Under the pieces are notes generated by a model. The model was not told the origin of the DNA. It was given only the letters and a program-made list of their open reading frames with translations, and searched no databases. Shown piece after piece: positions 34,426 through 47,000 of a stretch of 64,000 nt of DNA. Origin of the DNA: Acridotheres tristis (taxonomy: Eukaryota; Chordata; Aves; Passeriformes; Sturnidae); the NCBI GenBank assembly GCA_037013685.1, contig CM072898.1, positions 62,001-126,000 of the forward strand, written 5' to 3'. Each line of letters opens with the position of its first letter. Position 1 is the stretch's first letter. The position numbers and the translations under genes are program-made.

Positions 34426-37400
34426 TAGGCTAAAAAGGAAAACCACAATGTAGAAAGATGTGCTAAAGCAACAGCCTGGGTTCCAATAAGCAGTATCTGT
34501 CCACTTGTTCTTCTGGAAATGAGATACCCAGAAGGCTAAATTAGCTCCAACATTGTAATTTTTACACAGTTTTTAACTGTCAGTACAACAAATGAAAGGC
34601 ATTAACATACTTTATTTTTCCTGACTGATGAAAATGCAAGCAAAGAACGGAATAATTTATTTAATGATTTGTTAGAATTAATGGGTTTTTTAAGCTGTTT
34701 TTTTGCAATGACTGTTGTTTTGCAAAGCCGTTTGCTTTCCTTCTATTTCTACTGTAAGTATTTCATCAATGATGTGATTTTAAAGTAGAGAATTTTGAAG
34801 AGTGTTAGTAGTCTTCTCTAAGAACATTATTCAGCTGCTAATACTTCTGCCAAATGGCCACTTCTGTGTTGATGCTTTACACGAGTCACTAAAAATAAAA
34901 GCAATTAACTTGTCTCGAAAACGATTTCCTATCAATATTTACATATCGTTTTTGCTAAATAATAAGCAATAAAACTACCCCTGGGGTTCTTTTGTCACCA
35001 CAGATGGGATGCTAGGATTTGGTCCAGCAAAAGGAGCACAACCCTACCAAAGCTACTGTTTTCTAGCACTTAAAGGAGAACATGTAGATATCTTTGACAA
35101 AGCACATGATGGTCCAGTAACATGTTGTTTTTCTCCTCCATTTGGAGTGACGAAACATGCTGCTGATCATTTTTGGGGGCTTACTTTTGGCCATCAGCTT
35201 TTTTTCCAATGAGAGATACAAAACTTTGTCCGATGGCTAATTATTCCTCAGGAGATTTCAGTTTAAGAGCTTCTCCAAAATTCATTCACTAATAACATTT
35301 TGATAAATAGTTAAGATACTTTGTGGTTTTAAACGCATAATCCTGTATTTGACCAGTGATGTCAAAAGAGAAGGGTTGAGATCAATTTTAATGACTATAA
35401 ATATCTGGGTGACTTTTAGAGTGCATTTGTAACCCAGCTCGTTGGTGGGAAGCTGACAGTGTGAGCTGCCAACAGACTGTGCTGGAGGAGTAAATGGACC
35501 CTTGTGCAGAGCTCCACGCTCTGTGTGAGGGCACACAGACAGTGAGACACAGCACATAAATCACAACCCCCACAAGAAGAATTGGCCAGCCTTTACACCC
35601 AGCTTTTGGTGGTATGTTTAATCTCAAAGATCTTTTTGACATATTGGAAGATAGTGAGTTGTTGCTGAGGATTTGGAGTGGAAGGAATGGAAGCTGAGAC
35701 GTGGAGGCGTGGTGAATCCTGCTCCAAGTGCTCTCTGTGCCAGAGGAAAAACAGGAGAAACATACTCTCTCTAGGATGCAGCACATAAACTCTATTTCTT
35801 AGCTGCAGTCTGGTCTTTTATGTTGTTTAATGTCATCTCTGCAATACTAGCTTTGCACTTTGTGAATCCAAGCCTCCTGCTCTTTAAGTGCTGCTCCTGG
35901 ATCTGCAGAGCTGGATTATCTCCACTTGGGAGAAAGGGCCTGTTTCCATCATCTTCCAAGAGCTGTTGCAGCCCCACTTTGTCAGGAGCCTTTGGCACTG
36001 CAGTTCCCTCCCCAGGTGGGCTTTGGAGAGCTGGAGGTGCTTTTTGGGGTAGGGGAGGTGCTGAGCTTGGGGCTGTCCTGTGTCCCTGCAGCCTGAGAGG
36101 GTTGGGCCTGCTGGTTTATGTAAGAGAAGGGAAGATTACTTTGATTTCTACTACCTTTTATTGACTAGTGCTTCATGTGCACCTGGTAGAGAAGGAAAAT
36201 ATGGGACTGATTAGATTTTGAATTTATTTATTTTTTTTTAAGTGCTAGCAAATATTGTCCTTAAATAAAAGGTAAGTAAATATTTCTGGAGAGGACTTTA
36301 CTAAATGAAGGGTACTGAGATTTAAACCAAACAAACAAAGCCACAAATGCCCCATGTAACATCAGTGTTCTGTTTCAGTTTTAGTCTACATCAAATGATA
36401 AATCTTTCAGGCTCCATCTGAAACCATCTGCAAATAAACAACTGCTCCTTGTGTCTGACTTCTCAAATCCTTCATCTCCTGTAACAGACACAGGCTGATC
36501 CCCAATTCCTGCCTGTATTTCACCAGTGGGCTTTACAAATGTTCCTAGAACACACCTGGCATAAATACTTTAAAAAACAAACAAAAACAAACAAAAAAAG
36601 AGAGAAAATATTAGCAAATTACCCTACATTGAGTATGTTGTTTGTGCCAGCAAAAGGATATTCCTGACCTGAAGTGGAAGAAGATGGAAACACAGGGTGA
36701 AAATATATATACACCACCTTTTATTGCTTTGTACTGAAGACTTTCTTTCTACAGAGTTGACCATTCACTAAATGTTCATGAATATTTGAAGGAATGAAAT
36801 ATAACTTATATGTAAACCCAAGCCCAAAAATTTCATATTATCTTTCAAGAATTCCTTAAAAAAGGAATTTGCATTCTTCAAGTAACTTCTTATGAAGACA
36901 TTGGCTTTGAATTAATTTTAGCAATACCTGCCTGTATCACTGTATTGGTGCTTTCTTATTCAGAAAATTTAGCAAGCACAGTAAAATCTTGTGGTAGCAC
37001 AATTCTTAAATAATTTTTTAAGCAATTCTGAAAACTTCTATGAAATATAGGGCTGACATGCATCTAGATTAGCAATAATAACATAGCAATTTGTTACTTA
37101 TAAGCCTGTTAGGGTGTTTTTGTTGGGGATTTTTTACTGTTTGGTTGGGGTTTTTTGTGCTAGAGATTAGAGACAAAACCCTGAGATCTGCAGGAGACAG
37201 ATTATCTGTTTTCAAGGTCATAATATGAGGCAGGTCAACACAAGACATAGGTTTGTAAAATATCATCAGATCAAGAGAGATGTAAAGAGAAATGCTGTCT
37301 CTTTAAACACATGATTTTAGCCAGGGTAAAATAATTTACTTGACCTCTGTACGCATATCACTTTCATTTATAATTTTGTGGCTTATAAAATGATAGAAAC

Positions 37401-39217
37401 CTGCTTGTATTTTACAATAAAAAGCCATTAAATACTCCTGAGATATTATAGCCATGACTGTTTCTGAACCGTTTTTTTTTTTTTTTTTTTTACGGATGCT
37501 ATAACAAAGAGCTAAAAATTGTACTAAAAATGCTATTGAGATATAATGGAATATAAAATATTTCATTTAGAAAAATATTTATTATATTTAAGAGGAGTTC
37601 CAGGGAGGATTGTAGTATCCTCACAAATAAACAAAGGGCCTGTGCCAAAATATTACTTACATGATATTTTTCTGTGGGATATGTAAATGATTTTTTTTTA
37701 ATTAGGAGTTGTAGTATCTTAAATTGTCAAGGCTGAGGAAGAGGACTTCACTGCAAAAAAACCCTAAGAATTGCCTCAATTTTTTGTACTTGAAATACAG
37801 TTTGAATTTAGACTTGTATGCAGGATAAAGCAAATTGAGCTGTCCCTGAAATGCACTCAAATGCAACACTAAAGGAAGATTATTCACGAGTAAATGCTCA
37901 GGCAGTGCAGAGGAGGTAGAGGAAGTCACGACATGGAAAGCTAATTAGATTCCTTCAGCCCAGCCCCAAGGAGCTTTTCAGTCTTGCAGCCAGACTGATG
38001 AGTTCTGCCACTTAGAGGAGAGGGATATGAAACTCTCAGGAATAATTGCAGGAGCTGAAGTGCATTAGCAGGCTCAGGAACATCCTGCCTGAGGAATGAG
38101 GGAAGGTGGCATGGTCAGCTTTGGGATCACTGCATTTCTGTGCTGCTGTGCCATATTCCAGGGACTCTCAGCATAATGTGGCCACGTATTTATGTACAGG
38201 ATCACGAATGGGACGGGACTGCTGTGGAACGCTCTCGAGCTGTTTATTTTCCAGCATCAGTCTCATTCCATGGTTAGGACAATGGGAAGATCCCAGCAGC
38301 TCACATCCTCAGCGGCAGCTGCAGAACTTGGTGTTACAACTCACTTTAAAAGTTTTTGACCAATTACAAAAAGCAAAAGCATATTGACAAGAGTTTTATC
38401 CAACCACTCTAAGTACGTGTCCCTTCGATTAAAACAATGCTTACTTATTTTGAATACGATACCTGCTTGTAAATTTTAAAATACAATGCACAGAGCTCTA
38501 TTATTAAGTTTAGAACTTCCTAATATCTTGCTAGATATACTTTTCTGCAGCTTAGGGAGTTATTCTAGCCAGGCGTTAATGGACAGACCATATAACTTTT
38601 CTACTGACAAATCTTATGGCTACTGCTTAGCTCTAATTGCATTTCTGCTGTTTCTGAGGCCTGCTTTTTTGCAGCTTTCCCAAAACCCTCTGATTTTAAG
38701 GATTTCCACATCAACATGCAGTGATTTCCTGATCTCAGGAGTTGTTTTCCCTGCGCTTCTCCTCACACTAAGGTTCAAGCATAGGATTGCTCTGAATAGG
38801 TAAACATTGCCAGCCATCAATACATGGCAAAGGGGCCACAAAGGCACTGGAGGGGAAAATTGCCATGCTGTATTCCAAGAGCATGTCAGAGAACACAATT
38901 AAACATTGGCAACTCTCCTGTGTGTTAGCTTATTTATTTATTTATTTTAAACGTACATTATCAGTTGTGTGAGTAGCACAAATCAAAAATATCCAGAGGT
39001 TTGCATGGATATATAAAGACAGTGATTTTCCGTTGTGCATTACTACACTCAGCACCACTACAGTAACAGCTTTTCCAAAGGCTTTTCTAACCGGTTAATG
39101 ATGAATTTTGGTTTTCCTCCAAATGCATGCAAACCAGTGGGATGTGCATCTCTAACAGATGATGTTCCCTGGTTATTTTCCTTGACAGGACCATACTTTT
39201 GGTTCTTTAGTAAGAAT
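34426..39217. other. Unannotated stretch
   Basis: No identified gene. Contains a 20-T run (37472-37491), an A/C-rich run near 36570-36605, and an open segment at 35003-35212 behind a plausible splice acceptor. The latter reads GFGPAKGAQPYQSYCFLALK near its start and matches no family I know. Confidence 0.5.
37472..37491. repeat. Poly-T run
   Basis: Twenty consecutive T residues. No LINE or SINE body is recognisable beside it. Confidence 0.95.
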
Positions 39218-39958
39218 TGTGTGAGATTTTATCGGGGTTGAGGGTGGTCCCCAATAATCCTTTTGAGGGTTCTCAGATATTCAGGGTATAAGTGGCAAAA
39301 TAAAAGAAGAGCAGTACAACCACAGCTTAGCAACATAAAACACTTTAACAGCAGTGAAAGTAAAAGTGGGATGAAGCCCAAAAATCCAAATACAACTACC
39401 AACGGGGTGAGGTCTCTTTAGGAGCTGGTGGTTGAAGACAGGGATCAAAGGAGATTCAGGGTTAAAGTATGGGGTAGGAGAGGAGGTGGAGTTGAGGTAG
39501 GGTCCAATGGGTATAGGGGAAAGCGGTGCAGAGGTGGGACAAGGGGAAGCATGGTCCAATGGGTTAGGTGGGGTGGAACAATGCACCAATTGGGGGCCAA
39601 TGGGAACATAAGGAAGGGAGAACATTCTGGATGTGGGAGTGGGGGTAATTGACTATCAAATTAGATATTAACATGGGCCATCCCATAACGTTATTTTTTG
39701 CGGTCACCACAATTTAAACAAAAGCTTCCCACGGTCTAGGGGTGGGATACAACTCTTCTTCATTGGTGGTTGCCTGACTGGGATATCAGTCAGGCTGACC
39801 CCCACAGGAGCTTTTTCTTCGTCTTTGTGTGTTGCCCCAGAGGTGACACCAGTGTCACTGGTGGGCTTGGCTCTTGCCAGATCCCTCTCGAAGCCAGATG
39901 GGATTGGCTCTGTTGTGCACAGGAGCAGGAGATTCTGGTAATTTCTCACAGAAGCCAC
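39218..39958 (-). mobile_element. Possible endogenous retrovirus remnant (LTR-like)
   Basis: On the reverse strand, a stretch from TGTGGTGACCGCAAAAAATAACG (39711) to GATAAAATCTCACACA (39218) starts TG and ends CA, contains four CCAAT/ATTGG motifs (near 39506, 39553, 39583, 39597) and a TTTTATTTTGCC T-rich run. Upstream of it (39958-39704) an 84-codon open segment could be the tail of a retroviral frame, but no domain is visible. No target duplication was found. Could also be a different unclassified repeat. Confidence 0.35.
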
Positions 39959-40564
39959 CCCTGCAGCCCTACCAGCACCAAAACCTTGCCCCAGCCACAG
40001 AAAAATGAAAAATGTGGAAGGAAAAGCCTCTATGAGAATATGTGGATATTATCTCCATCAAATATTTATATACAAATGAATAGCTCAGATTGTTTGTTAA
40101 TTGGTGTCAGTGGAGAAACTTGTGTGCTTCCACGCTCTGCTTTTCGTGTCCTTTTCAGGCAGGTCCTGTTCTTCATTTACCTTCATCTTTGGGGACTCTT
40201 TATGAACATTTTTGTCTTTCTAACTTCTCTTTAGTACCAGGGCTATTCAACAAATCCTCAAGACTGCTTCAGTGTCATTTAACCAAAATTTCTTTATTCA
40301 GTCTATAACTTTGGCAGCAACATTATCAAGATGCTCAGTTGTCTGCATATTCACTTAAAATATGCTATATATGAGGAAAAGATATTTGTATATTCATCAG
40401 TGCTGATATAATAGAAAAATTATAATATCAACCTTCTATTGCCAATAAAATAAGTTATAAAAAGCTAAATATTTAAAACAGTACGTATTTTTCTTTATTA
40501 AATATTGGAAAGAAAACCTGTATTTACTTTTTAGCTGTTTTGTTTAGCAATGCCAAGTTATAGG

Positions 40565-40596
40565 TTCACATATTCACATATAAGTGAATATGTGAA
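40565..40596. repeat. Perfect inverted repeat, 13-bp arms
   Basis: TTCACATATTCAC, six-base loop ATATAA, GTGAATATGTGAA. AT-rich stem; might extrude as a cruciform. No neighbouring terminator or transposon end identified. Confidence 0.95.
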
Positions 40597-41039
40597 GTTT
40601 TCCAAGGACGAGGAGAGTGTAAATGTTGCATAAGCAATATATCTGTTTATTTTTCAATTTTTCAAGTAGATTGGTTTTTTACTCAAGAATATTTTATTTT
40701 CTTACCGTGAGGTTTTAGGGCTTCTGCTAATCTGTCTCTTTTTAATTTGAAAAACTTTTATCTGTCCTACAGACAAGGCATTGCTGGGAGAATCAGACAT
40801 TAAGGATTGGCAGCTCATTCCAGAGCATTCAGACAGAATCCTTATTTAGGACAGCATTTAGTATGAAGTTACAATCTTTTCAAGGCAGAAGTCAAGTGTG
40901 TTTAACTTGAAGCACAAAATGAAGCATAAATGATCCTGAAGAGAATTCACTATCTGTCAACAGAGGAATTGGGCCACTAAAGATTATCCAAATAAACTAT
41001 ATTTTGGGATTGTTTTAAGAAGAATCTATTAAGCAAAGA

Positions 41040-41185
41040 ACAAAAAAAACCCCAGCTAATGAATGAAACAATCAAACACACAAAAAAGAAAAAAAACCAC
41101 AGAAAAATAAAACAAACAAAACCCCAAACCCAACAAAAATTTAAAAAAAAAATCCAAACAAACCAAAAAACCCCAAAACAACAGA
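41040..41185. repeat. A/C-rich low-complexity tract
   Basis: Long run of AAAAAACCCC-, AAACAAAC- and AAAAAAA-type words, strongly strand-asymmetric (almost no T). The reverse-strand open frame across it (F/W-rich) is a composition artefact. Confidence 0.8.
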
Positions 41186-41480
41186 AGGGTCCTAAAGAGG
41201 GAACTCTGTCACTGCAACCAAGTATATGATTGGAGGGTTTTAGAAAAATCTTCTGCAAATGGAAATGCAGGTCTGGTTGAGCACATTAAGAAGTTACTAG
41301 TTTTACCCACTATAGTTTTAAAGCTGGGAATTAGGAGGGCTCTGATGGAATTATGTCCAAGCAGCAGGTAATGAGAAATTAAATATTTCAGACACATGCA
41401 GTCTGTGAGAGAGCTGCTGGGTCTTTGGGCTGAGCGAAGAGTGAAGGGAGCACTTAAGGTGAAGAAGGTTTCTGCTGCAA

Positions 41481-41890
41481 AAGCTAAGTGACTTGGAACT
41501 CTTTTCAAAAAATGTATATTAAAATGTCACAGGAGGCACTTGAAAATCATGTAGCAGAAATAGAAGAGGTCCAGAGAAGAGTGACAATATCATTAGAGAC
41601 CTCGGATGGCTTTGTAAGAGGATAGATTTGGAATTATTAGAACCCTCTTTATGGAGCAGAGAGCAGTGAAATAGGACATAAGAAGCCTGAAAATAATGAA
41701 TTAAAAACCCCACATTTATCGCTTTTATAGATGAATATGTATTTTTTCACCAAAACATAAAAATAGTCTGGGGAACTCACTGCCACAAGCTGTAAAATAT
41801 TGGGTGGTTTCTGGTTGGGGTATTCTGTACAATGTAGGTCGTAAGACGCAAGAGCAAAGAGTTTTAGAAATTTTGGTGTACCAAACATAA
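41481..41890 (+). mobile_element. Old diverged CR1-like fragment
   Basis: GAGGTCCAGAGAAGAGTGACAATATCATTAGAGACC and GGGGAACTCACTGCCACAAGCTGTAAAATATTGGGTGGT recall the ORF2 C-terminal region of CR1/L3-type LINEs (the 'NSLP' segment). Divergence is high and ends are uncertain. Confidence 0.45.
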
Positions 41891-42730
41891 CAAGATAATG
41901 ATGAAATTTATTTCAAAAATGGCTAATTTTATTACAGAATTTATAGAAATTTCCCCAAAGTACTCACAGGTAACTCAGACAGAGGAACAGATTAGAAGCA
42001 ATATTTTACCTAATGTGCAAATTCCATATGGGAATCTAGAATTCAGCCTGACAATTTTGCTTCAGTTCAAAGAATCACTTTAAGAATGTGTTTGTGTAGT
42101 TTGCTAATATATGCTTTCCTAAACTGGCTTTCAATATTTTATTATGTATAACTTTTTGCCTACAATGCAGTTCTACAACAAAAACAAGGTTGGAATTCAT
42201 TCTTTCACATTAGCTTTTTATATGTGTGCTCTATTGCATATAAATTTATATTTAGATGTTACTGTAAAAGAAAACAGCATCTACATGACTGAGTTTTTAG
42301 CATTCTTCTAGTGTGGGCTTCCCTGGCATTATTGGTCTGTGGCCAAGTTTCATTAACTCATTTTGCATTCCATTAAAATCTAAATTCTAAAGGCTAAATG
42401 CTTTCCCCTCCCATGGAATATGAGTTAAAATGGAAGCAAAAATTCCCAAATGTAATTACTTGTGTGAAAATTCCCTCCTTGGGAACTAAGAATGTGAGAT
42501 GCAGTGCATGGGAGTGGTGGGACCCTTTACACAGTCTTGGGTGCAGTGGAGGAAATACAAACACCTCCTGGTTTTTAACTTCTTGGCAAGCAATGCAACA
42601 ATTGTTGTGAATTCAATGTGTAAGTCAGAATATTTGGGTTAGAATTTGTCTTTTAATAGGGCTTATTCCAGTCTGGTTTGTGACCTGAGGGCATTAGTCC
42701 TGCAAAAATGTGCTGACAGCGCAATGAAAT
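41891..42730. other. Unannotated stretch
   Basis: Nothing recognised. Confidence 0.5.
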
Positions 42731-43135
42731 TTTTCACAGAAACACAGAACAGTTTGGGCTGGGAGGGACCATAAATCCCACCCAGTGCCACCCCTGCCAT
42801 GGCAGGGACACCTCCCACTGTCCCAGGCTGCTCCCAGCCCCAATGTCCGCCCTGGCCTTGGGCACTGCCAGGGATCCAGGGGCAGCCACAGCTGCTCTGG
42901 GCACCCTGTGCCAGGGCCTGCCCACCCTGCCAGGGAACAATTCCTGCCCAATATCCCATCCAGCCCTGCCCTCTGGCACTAGGAGCCATTCTCCCTTGTC
43001 CTGGCACTGCAGTTCCTGATAAATTGTCCCTCTTTGCCTTCTCTGTAACCCCTTCAGACCTTGGAAGGGGGATATGAGCTCTCCACACAACTTTCTCCTC
43101 TCCAGGCTGAACAATCTCAATTCCCTCAGCGTTAT
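42731..43135 (-). mobile_element. CR1 LINE 3' fragment, reverse orientation
   Basis: TTTTTCACAGAAACACAGAACAGTTTGGGCTGGGAGGGACC (reverse of CR1 3' end), the GGGACACCTCCCACTGTCCCAGG block, CCAGGGATCCAGGGGCAGCC, CAGGGAACAATTCCTGCCCAATATCCC, AGTTCCTGATAAATTGTCCCTCTTTGCC, and CTCTCCAGGCTGAACAATCTCAATTCCCTCAGC. The last part differs from the 14.3 and 32.0 kb copies, so this is a related but distinct subfamily, shared with the split copy at 4.3 kb. Open frames are artefacts. Confidence 0.92.
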
Positions 43136-43362
43136 TTTTTCCTTACAGCAAATTATTGTCTATATCCATTCTGCCTCCTGAATCTAAGTTCTAGGTAAAA
43201 AAGTAATACAAAATAAAAGTAAGAAAGGAATATTTAGGAATGTCCAGCGAGTTGGTTTGGTTTATGGATTAATGTCCACTTCTACATTTTAATGCAGATA
43301 TTTACCTTCCAATTATTTGAATCCTCTTTGTTTCTGTATCTCATGGAGAGACTGATTAACTA
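43136..43362. other. Unannotated spacer
   Basis: Short AT-rich spacer between the CR1 and the LTR. Confidence 0.5.
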
Positions 43363-44056
43363 TGTTGGGGGTTGAATGCTTCCCTTTTCTTTCTGTGGAA
43401 TTTGTCCCATTGTTATGCTAAGTGGCTACACCTTAAGAACGGTAATGTTCTCTTGCAGGGAGATGGGTGGAGGGAGGAGGGGTGGCGGGGGGGAGAGATG
43501 GAAAAAGGAAAGGTGGACTCTCATTTGGCTCGTGGAGGGAAAGGATACCCCGTGCTCGGATCTGGCATCTCCCCTGCCATCCCAGCACTGAGATCCACGC
43601 TCCCTGCCATTGGACATCGCTCTGCTGCTCTCCCATCTCACCCTACTATCTCCAGACGCTCTGCCGAGCACCACGACCAACACCGTGAGGGGGGGAGTCA
43701 CCTTCCCCATCCCCTCTCAACCCTGGGCCTCCGCCGCCATCACTCCAGCCCTCTTCAACTGCGCGGGACCCGCCCTGCCCCCACAGCACCGGTGACTGAG
43801 CGCAGGGAGACGGCCTGAGGCCAAAAGGGACTGGAGCGGAGCTAGACTGTTCTGTTCTGTTGTCAATTTTTATAGCTGTTGTTGTTTTCTGCCTTGTTAG
43901 ATATCAGTAAAGAACTGTTATTCTTATCCCCACATCCCCTGCCTGAAGGCCTCTGATTGGGAACTAAAATAATTAAAAGGGAGGGGGTTGCATTCTCCAT
44001 CTCAGGAAAGGGGCTCTTGCCTTTCCTTAGCAAATACCTGTCTTTCAAACCAAGAC
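43363..44056 (+). mobile_element. CpG-rich solo LTR of an endogenous retrovirus
   Basis: About 694 bp from TGTTGGGGGTTGAATGC to CAAACCAAGACA. The middle (43450-43820) is GC- and CpG-rich in otherwise AT-rich DNA. Near its end are TTTTTATAGCTG and AGTAAAGAACTGTTATT, a variant poly(A) signal followed by an R/U5-like tail that is shared with window positions 1-96. I recall this sequence as common in songbird assemblies, where it is usually called ERVL-like. No exact target duplication was seen (GATTA upstream, GATTT downstream). A 148-codon open frame (43372-43818) lies within the LTR; see findings. Orientation rests on the poly(A)-like signal. Confidence 0.8.
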
Positions 44057-47000
44057 AGATTTAAACCTTGTTTATCTACAGGTTTTGTGTTTTTACTTTC
44101 TGCCTGTTATTTACAGGAGTTATTGTTAAAGATAGATCATGAAATTGTTTTGTAATGTAAATGTGCAAATATCACCGTGAATTTAGTCCTGGACTGGTGA
44201 CCTGGTTCACCTAGCTCCTTACAGTGAGAGATTCTTCAGCATCAAACCTTCACAGACGCTCTTAGGAAAGCATAATATTATTAACAGCTTTCCCAGCCAG
44301 AAACAATTGGTGAAAACCTGAAAAATATGTTTTAATATGAAAAGAGAAAAAGCCAGTAAAAGTACAAGTTGACATGTCTGTCTAATTGTCATGGAAATGG
44401 TGAAGTCCCTTGGATGACTCTGGCTCTAAAAGTAGCTTTAAAAGTGTTCTGGGGCTGGGCAGTGAAATGATTTTTTCCTTAGAATAAACTAAAATAGACA
44501 CAATTATACAGAAATAGATTTTCTTCATACCAGTGGTATTCCACTCCTTCAAAGACATGAGGTAGGAGTTACTGATATAAATAATGATGTTAAAATAAAC
44601 TTGCTTGCCAGAGATAGGGAACAGAGACATTTATAGCTTGGTTGGTTTTGGGGAGATTTTTTCTATTTGGAATAAAATCAGACATGAACCTAAACCTTGT
44701 GGCTCCGGGTATGATGAGATCTGTATTTTGACTGGAATGTGCACTCTGTACAGCTGGCTGAAAATTTAGACAGGGGATTCCATTTGTCTGTATCAGCACT
44801 TCCATATAAAAGCCATCAACTTTTCCATCAGATCTTTCTGCCAAACCTTGTGCTGAATGGCTGCTATCCATGTTCTGTTTCAAATTTAGTTCTGACTCTA
44901 GCAGGGCATAAAATACTTCTGAAGACCATGAGGAATGTACTCCTTTATTTCCCTAAGGTATATGCTATATATAGCTCCAGCTAAAACTAGTTTCATAAGG
45001 AGAGAGAAACAAAAAGTTAAACTCCAAGTGCATCTATTTATTTTTTTGTCAATTATTTTTCTAATAATTAATTTCCTGCTTTTTAGGAGGTGCCCTCCGT
45101 ATATTTATATGTTGGGCCCATTGTGTTTTTAATGAAATAACTCATGAAAGAAAAAGGCAGCATCAGAGTGTTCTTTGTGATCCTATAATTAGCCTCACCC
45201 TAGGAAACAACAATTTGAAACAATTTTGCAAAGAGCAAATGAAATAAAATAAGTGTAGGCAAAGTCAGCTTTAGGGACGGTCTCCAACATGTATGAAATT
45301 GTAGCTCATAAGTTCCCTTAGATCTGAGAATTTTCTGTAGTAACCTGGTATCATTTTTGGTTCATGCCTGACCCCAGCTCAGCTGCTAGTAAGTAGAGCT
45401 GTGGGGATTTTTATTCTGTATGAAAGGTGAGTTCAGCCAGTTTGCCTTCCAGGTCACCTCCATTTCTTCCTTTTGTTCTGGCTAAATCTACTTTACTAAT
45501 TCCTCTTAACTAAACTATTGCATTTTCCAAATCACTACCAGTCCCTACTTGTTTCTTCATCTCATGCATGTTATACATTTTTAATCACACATAATGTGCC
45601 AAGAAGGTTCATGCTCTCAAACTCCACTTACGTATCTTCCTACTTCCATAGATTAGAAAGCACAGCTGTGAGTGGCACAGGGTTGGTGGGTTTTAGTTCC
45701 TGCTCTTGTTCTGAGTCCATGAAATAGCGGCTGGCGGTGGGTTCAGCGAATGAGGAATTGTTGTGTTGGTGCCCCTTCTTGTGTCCCTGTCACCTCACAA
45801 TCTGAGGGAAACAACACCTGTGGTGGAAGAGATGGGAGCTAAGGAATGCCAGTAATATGGAATGTGTTTTCTTTCTCCTTACCTGATTTAGGAACTCACA
45901 ACAGGATAATCTTGAGGGCAGAAATCTCATTTCTTACTGGACAGGTCATATTAGAGATATTCAAATCAAGACTATCCTTGTTTGGCAGTTCTCAGAAGTG
46001 CTCATAACAGAGACACAAAGGAATATGATCCAATACAACTTCAGGAAATATTTTTTCAGGCTATGAAAATAAATATATTTCCTTGAAGAAACCCAAACAA
46101 CATTCTTTAATATATTTTTTTTTTCCTGAGAAATGGAAATTGAAAGACTTTGCATGAAGGAGGTTTCCTTCAAATACCCTGGAATTCTAAATGCTTTGTG
46201 GCTTATTTGAAAGAACCTTCTTTTGCATATCACCTATAGATATGTATTTAATAATTTAGCAGTACTAGTGAAATAGTGTTTCTTTCTATGAAGTTCTAAT
46301 CTAACTGTGTTTCGTTTGTCTATTTATTCTCCCACTGTTTGGTGAGTTCACGATAAATCAAATCAGAGGGCAGAACAGATGTTGGCTAGTCAAAATGGTT
46401 TCTCTGCCTTACAGTTTTGAGAATCTCTTTAAAACTTTGTAATCGGTATTTATATGGATAATTGGGTCAGGATAGTGTTTGGCATTGTTTTTCACCTCAA
46501 TACTTCACATGAGCAATTGTTTGACCAAGAAAGGTACTAACACCATGTTAACTTGTTTTTCTAGTTTGGGTTTGGATTTTTTACCTATCTCGTGAATGTT
46601 TCAGTGGACTGTTAAAATAGCCTGACATTGCTTCAGCACTAGATAATTTCTGGATATTGCTTGTATTTTTGCAAAAAAATTTTGTTCTTATTTTGTTACT
46701 TAATTGTCATCTTTTGTTAATCTCTTCTACTTTTCCTTGATAGGATTTTATTGATGGTTTTCTACACTTCTGCAATTTTAGAGGTCAGGCAGCTTTGTTT
46801 CTTCTTTACACAGTATTTTTGTTCACCTAACTTCATATTAATGCAGACTTCATTTGCAAGAACTAGTTTTATTTAATCTGGTGCAAAAAACATTCTTGTG
46901 AATTTCAATTATTCCAAGATCAGGCCTTCCTGTTAAACTTCCTGCCTTCCTTAATATGAGAGAAGAAAGGAGACAGCAAAAGATGTAATTCCAGGGAGCT

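Larger units (their letters stand above)
39959..41480. other. Unannotated stretch with palindrome and A-rich tract
   Basis: Holds a perfect 13-bp-arm inverted repeat at 40565-40596 and an A/C-rich low-complexity tract at about 41040-41185. No gene seen. Confidence 0.55.

Noticed and set aside
39281..39625. 114-codon proline-rich reverse frame as a gene
   Set aside because: Proline-rich low-complexity translation over repeated CCAAT/GGTCCAATGGG-type words; more likely part of an LTR-like element.
40977..41258. 93-codon F/W-rich reverse frame
   Set aside because: Entirely the translation of an A/C-rich low-complexity tract.
1..44056. One giant provirus bounded by the matching LTR ends at 1-96 and 43363-44056
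   Set aside because: 43 kb is far too long for a provirus, and no gag/pol/env remnant lies between; unrelated CR1 and LTR insertions fill the interval. Two independent insertions explain it.
43354..44061. GATTA/GATTT as target duplication of the 43.4 kb LTR
   Set aside because: Not identical and not adjacent to the TG at 43363 (four bases lie between), so not accepted.
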